53,206 nt of DNA from UMGS1851 sp900555605. Lineage in GTDB: Bacteria > Bacillota > Clostridia > UBA1212 > UBA1255. Below the pieces are notes generated by a model that was given only the letters and a program-made list of their open reading frames with translations, was not told the origin of the DNA and did not search any database. The position numbers and the translations under genes are program-made. Positions 50,768 through 53,206 of this stretch are shown piece after piece. The stretch spans positions 1 to 53,206 of the forward strand of contig CABROF010000006.1 of NCBI GenBank assembly GCA_902472555.1, written 5' to 3'. Every line of letters begins with the position of its first letter. Positions within the stretch are counted from its first letter, which is position 1.

Positions 50768-50932
50768 TTGATTGACAGCATTTGTACGAAGTGTCGCACG
50801 CATGTGTATCTGCCGCAGATTCGCTGTGAAGACGGAACTGCGGTGTTTACTCTTTCCGGCGGACGAAACCACTTTGCAGTTCGCGTGGACGGCACGGGAA
50901 GTCAGAGGACCTTTCAGGTAACACAGAAATAA
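50768..50932 (+). pseudogene. Orphan small reading frame before a terminator, possible remnant
   Basis: 54 codons from TTG 50768 (GTG 50744 also in frame, inside the ftsH terminator) to TAA 50932. The translation (CTKCRTHVY, LPQIRCEDGTAVFTLSGG, HFAVRVDG) has three Cys and codon use like its neighbours, and a terminator-like hairpin follows 8 bases later. However, no ribosome binding site precedes any start. It is either the end of a gene lost by deletion or a chance frame. Confidence 0.25.
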
Positions 50933-50940
50933 AGGATACG

Positions 50941-50979
50941 ATGCTGCTTCCGCATAGAGCGCGGGAGCATGGCCTTTTT
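50941..50979 (+). terminator. Terminator-like hairpin upstream of the ATPase operon
   Basis: ATGCTGCTTCCGC (50941-50953) pairs imperfectly with GCGGGAGCAT (50961-50970), followed by GGCCTTTTTCC. Confidence 0.55.
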
Positions 50980-51000
50980 CCGACACAGAATGAACAGAAT

Positions 51001-51029
51001 TTGACTTTTGCATTCAGAAAGTATAAAAT
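51001..51029 (+). promoter_or_regulatory. Promoter of the A/V-type ATPase operon
   Basis: -35 TTGACT (51001-51006), 17-base spacer, -10 TAAAAT (51024-51029), about 75 bases before the first ATG. Confidence 0.65.
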
Positions 51030-51103
51030 AAAAATTCATTGCAGGAGGGACTGCAATTCAAAGAGAGCGTCGCTATTTTGTCTGACAAAGGCAGGTATCG
51101 TAT

Positions 51104-51415
51104 ATGCAGAATTATTTAGATATCATCAGAAATGCGGAAGCGGAAGCGGACCGGATCAAAGAAGAAAGCCTGCAGAAGGCCAACGCGATGAAGGAGGCGG
51201 CCCATGCCCGGGTTCGGGGCTTGATAGCAGAAACCGAAGCTTCCGCAGAACAGGCGCGCAGACAGCGGACAGCTGACGCCATTGCGCAGGCACAGGTTGC
51301 ACTGCAGCAAAAGACGGCTGATTTAGAGATGGAATTAGAACAGCTTCGGACAGAGACGGCTGCGAACATGCAGCGTGCCGTGCAATTGATATTGAAAAAG
51401 GTCGGGGAATTCTGA
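51104..51415 (+). CDS. A/V-type ATPase peripheral-stalk subunit (subunit G/H type)
   Basis: 103 aa, almost entirely one alanine- and glutamate-rich coiled coil (NAEAEADRIKEESLQKANAM ... RRQRTADAIAQAQVALQQK), as in the small stalk subunit (NtpF/AhaH) that opens prokaryotic V-type ATPase operons. It would hold the catalytic head to subunit I at the membrane. GGCAGGT precedes the ATG by 8 bases, a weak site. The stop TGA overlaps the ATG of the next gene (TGATG). Identity rests mainly on gene order and coiled-coil character. Confidence 0.85.
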   Translation: MQNYLDIIRNAEAEADRIKEESLQKANAMKEAAHARVRGLIAETEASAEQARRQRTADAIAQAQVALQQKTADLEMELEQLRTETAANMQRAVQLILKKVGEF

Positions 51416-53206
51416 TGGCAGTTTCGGCAATGCGCAGATTGTCTTTTATCGGACTGGAAAAAGACAAGAAAAATATTATCAACAGACTGACAGAGCTCGG
51501 TGTAGTGGAATTGAGCCGGTTTGATGCTGCCGGAGCGGAAGCCGAAGAGGCACAAGACGATGAGGAGCGCACTGTTTCACCCGCGGTAGCGGAATATTTG
51601 CAGGCGCAGTCTCGGGTCCGGAACGTTTTAGAGATCCTGTCGGATTACGATGAACGGAAAAAGGAACTGTTTCACACGAGAAAGCAGATATCACGGACTG
51701 CGTTCCTGCGCGTTGTGCAGGCGCGGGAAGAGCTGTTGTCTTATGCACAGGATATTGAGTCCGTTACATCTGAAATCGGAACGCGTACAACGGAAATCAA
51801 CCGTCTTCAGGCATCTGCTATGAATTTGTCTGTGTGGTCCAGCTGTCCATGTGATTTGTCCTGTACGGAAACCGCGGCGACACGTATCGTATACGGAACG
51901 GTAGGATCTGCAGATCAGTGGAATCGAATGACGGATGAAGCGGAAGAGAGTGGGCTGCTTTGCTGGTTTCAGCAGGTATATGCGGAAAAATCAGGTGTCT
52001 TATTTGTTCTGGTATTCCATAAATCCCAGGAAGAGGCCGTTATGACGCTGTTTCGCCGATATGATTGTATCCGTCATGATTTCCAAGGATATCACGGAAC
52101 GCCGTCCCTTTGTACGGAGCAGCTTTCCGATCGGATTGACGATGAACGGGAAGAAATTGCGCGGCTGTCCAGAAAATTAAAAAATTATGCCAGATACATA
52201 GAGGATTTTGAAACGCTGGTGGACTATTATACGATTCAGATTGACCAGGAAGGCGCTGCCCGCAAAATGGGGACAACAAAATATACATTTGCCTTTGAAG
52301 GGTGGATTCCGGCGAAAGCAGAAAAAGCGCTTGTAACCGAATTGCCGGCGGATTACACGTGTCATATGGAACTGCGCGACCCGAAGGAGGACGAAATCCC
52401 GCCGACGCTGCTGGAAAACGGCATATGGGGCTCTTCCGTGGAGTCTGTTGTTAAAATGTACAGCACCCCAAGCTATTTTGAGTATGATCCATGCAACGTA
52501 GCCGGCTTTTTCTATATTCTTTTCTTTGGTTTTATGCTGTCCGATGCCGGCTACGGCCTGCTCCTCACGATTGCCACGGCATTTTTGCTGAAAAAGAAAA
52601 AGCTCGAGAACAGTATGCGCCGCTTTTTGACATTATTCTTTTTCTGCGGACTTTCAACTGTTTTTTGGGGTGCGCTGTTCGGAGGCTGGTTCGGAAACCT
52701 GATAGAAACCGTGACGCTGAAAAAATTTGCATTGGGGCCCATCTGGTTCAATCCTTTGGATAATCCGGAAAAATTGCTGGCTTTTGCAATTTTGCTCGGC
52801 ATGATTCATGTATATGCAGGCCTTGCCTTGAAAGCTGTCAACCTGATCCGCAGAAGAAAATGGCTGGATGCCGTATGCGATGTGGGTTTTTGGTATATCT
52901 TTTTTACAGGAGAAGCACTGTATTTGCTTCCGTATATTCCGTATGTGGGAAAAATGGAGATTGCCCAGACGCTCAGTCCCTACGGACTGTATTTGCTTGC
53001 CGCGGGATTTGTGCTGATTTTGTTTACAAAAGGCAGAAAAGCAAAAAATATATTTGTCAGGATCTTTGGGGGCATTACGTGTGTGTACTCGCTGGTGGAT
53101 ATGCTCAGCGATGCACTGTCCTATTCCAGGCTGATGGCAATGGGACTGGCAACTTCTGTCATCATCAATGTATTTAATGAGATCGCCGCCATGGCCGGCG
53201 GTTTAA
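51415..53206 (+). CDS. A/V-type ATP synthase subunit I (membrane a-subunit homologue), partial
   Basis: 597 codons are visible; the gene runs off the right edge. The N-terminal cytoplasmic half (about 1-350) is largely coiled coil and begins MAVSAMRRLSFIGLEKDKKNIINRL-like, the typical start of subunit I. The C-terminal half is polytopic: FFYILFFGFMLSDAGYGLLL (about 363-382, the conserved GFMxSDxGYG motif), LTLFFFCGLSTVFWGALFGGWFG, and LSDALSYSRLMAMGLATSV (the Arg-bearing helix of the proton/sodium path). Together with the c-ring it carries ions (H+ or Na+) across the membrane. Start ATG 51415 overlaps the previous stop, showing coupling. Confidence 0.95.
   Translation, partial: MAVSAMRRLSFIGLEKDKKNIINRLTELGVVELSRFDAAGAEAEEAQDDEERTVSPAVAEYLQAQSRVRNVLEILSDYDERKKELFHTRKQISRTAFLRVVQAREELLSYAQDIESVTSEIGTRTTEINRLQASAMNLSVWSSCPCDLSCTETAATRIVYGTVGSADQWNRMTDEAEESGLLCWFQQVYAEKSGVLFVLVFHKSQEEAVMTLFRRYDCIRHDFQGYHGTPSLCTEQLSDRIDDEREEIARLSRKLKNYARYIEDFETLVDYYTIQIDQEGAARKMGTTKYTFAFEGWIPAKAEKALVTELPADYTCHMELRDPKEDEIPPTLLENGIWGSSVESVVKMYSTPSYFEYDPCNVAGFFYILFFGFMLSDAGYGLLLTIATAFLLKKKKLENSMRRFLTLFFFCGLSTVFWGALFGGWFGNLIETVTLKKFALGPIWFNPLDNPEKLLAFAILLGMIHVYAGLALKAVNLIRRRKWLDAVCDVGFWYIFFTGEALYLLPYIPYVGKMEIAQTLSPYGLYLLAAGFVLILFTKGRKAKNIFVRIFGGITCVYSLVDMLSDALSYSRLMAMGLATSVIINVFNEIAAMAGGL

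Larger units (their letters stand above)
50676..51103. other. Intergenic region between ftsH and the A/V-type ATPase genes
   Basis: 428 bases. It holds the ftsH terminator (50721-50766), an orphan reading frame ending at 50932, a second terminator-like hairpin (50941-50979) and the ATPase promoter (51001-51029). No RNA gene was recognised. Confidence 0.55.

Noticed and set aside
1..53206. CRISPR array, rRNA operon or insertion sequence
   Set aside because: No regularly spaced repeats, rRNA segments or transposase frames with flanking inverted repeats were seen on reading the window.

Overview
The window looks like a chromosomal segment of a spore-forming member of the Bacillota, class Clostridia. 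Reasons: an intact spoIIE, strong AGGAGG-type ribosome binding sites with many TTG/GTG starts, a non-mevalonate isoprenoid pathway (dxr, ispG, uppS), the A/V-type ATPase genes at the right edge, and surface-protein modules typical of Gram-positive gut bacteria. I cannot name the genus from this sequence. No rRNA, CRISPR array or insertion sequence was seen; there is one tRNA gene, tRNA-Arg(CCG).

Layout. 1-894: end of an FGGY sugar kinase (probably araB) followed by araD. 1259-3925: a large beta-helix-like, membrane-anchored surface protein. 4042-8204: two divergent, distantly paralogous predicted (alpha/alpha)6 glycosidases, then an RluA-type pseudouridine synthase. 9363-11120: GTP-type PEP carboxykinase. 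11337-15460: a compact Tad/Flp-pilus-like operon (ATPase, two T2SSF membrane proteins, Flp-like prepilin, FHA protein). 15539-16564: mreB/mbl. 16607-18046: murC on the opposite strand. 18193-19575: a TVP38-type membrane protein and an RNA methyltransferase. 19757-30615: the conserved housekeeping block rpsB-tsf-pyrH-serC-frr-uppS-cdsA-dxr-rseP-ispG-trmK-nif3 (translation, envelope lipid and isoprenoid synthesis), with serC as an unusual insertion. 30723-33242: spoIIE, then tRNA-Arg and a short AT-rich islet with a SHOCT-domain remnant. 34046-36303: a HAD phosphatase and a two-gene metal ABC transporter. 36702-38729: htpG. 38984-40463: a zinc-ribbon membrane protein, an XRE-cupin regulator and rpsT. 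40564-42526: an ibrA/ibrB-like pair (PAPS-reductase-like plus ParB-like). 42858-46286: a very large intracellular glycosidase-like protein. 46596-50675: O-acetylhomoserine sulfhydrylase, a GT8 glycosyltransferase and ftsH. 51104-53206: the start of an A/V-type ATPase operon, cut by the window edge.

The most striking non-coding signal is a 20-base element found almost identically (19 of 20) upstream of the Tad/Flp-like operon (11211-11230) and upstream of spoIIE (30681-30700). It is built of TGACGAA/TTCGNCG half-sites that match the known Spo0A box (TGNCGAA), and spoIIE has two further tandem boxes exactly 10 bp apart. This suggests that the pilus-like locus and the sporulation phosphatase share a master regulator, which would place a Tad-type secretion/pilus system in the sporulation programme. 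Other points: a perfect 29-base palindrome at the predicted transcription start of the surface-protein gene, a perfect 18-bp palindrome over the -10 of one glycosidase gene, a Cys/His-rich insert in the HtpG linker, and a Cys4 motif inside one of the paired glycosidases.

Many genes have good sigma-A-type promoters that I could align by hand (TTGACA/TATAAT with 17-18 bp spacing); these are listed as features. Function calls for the glycosidases and the ibrAB pair are family-level only.
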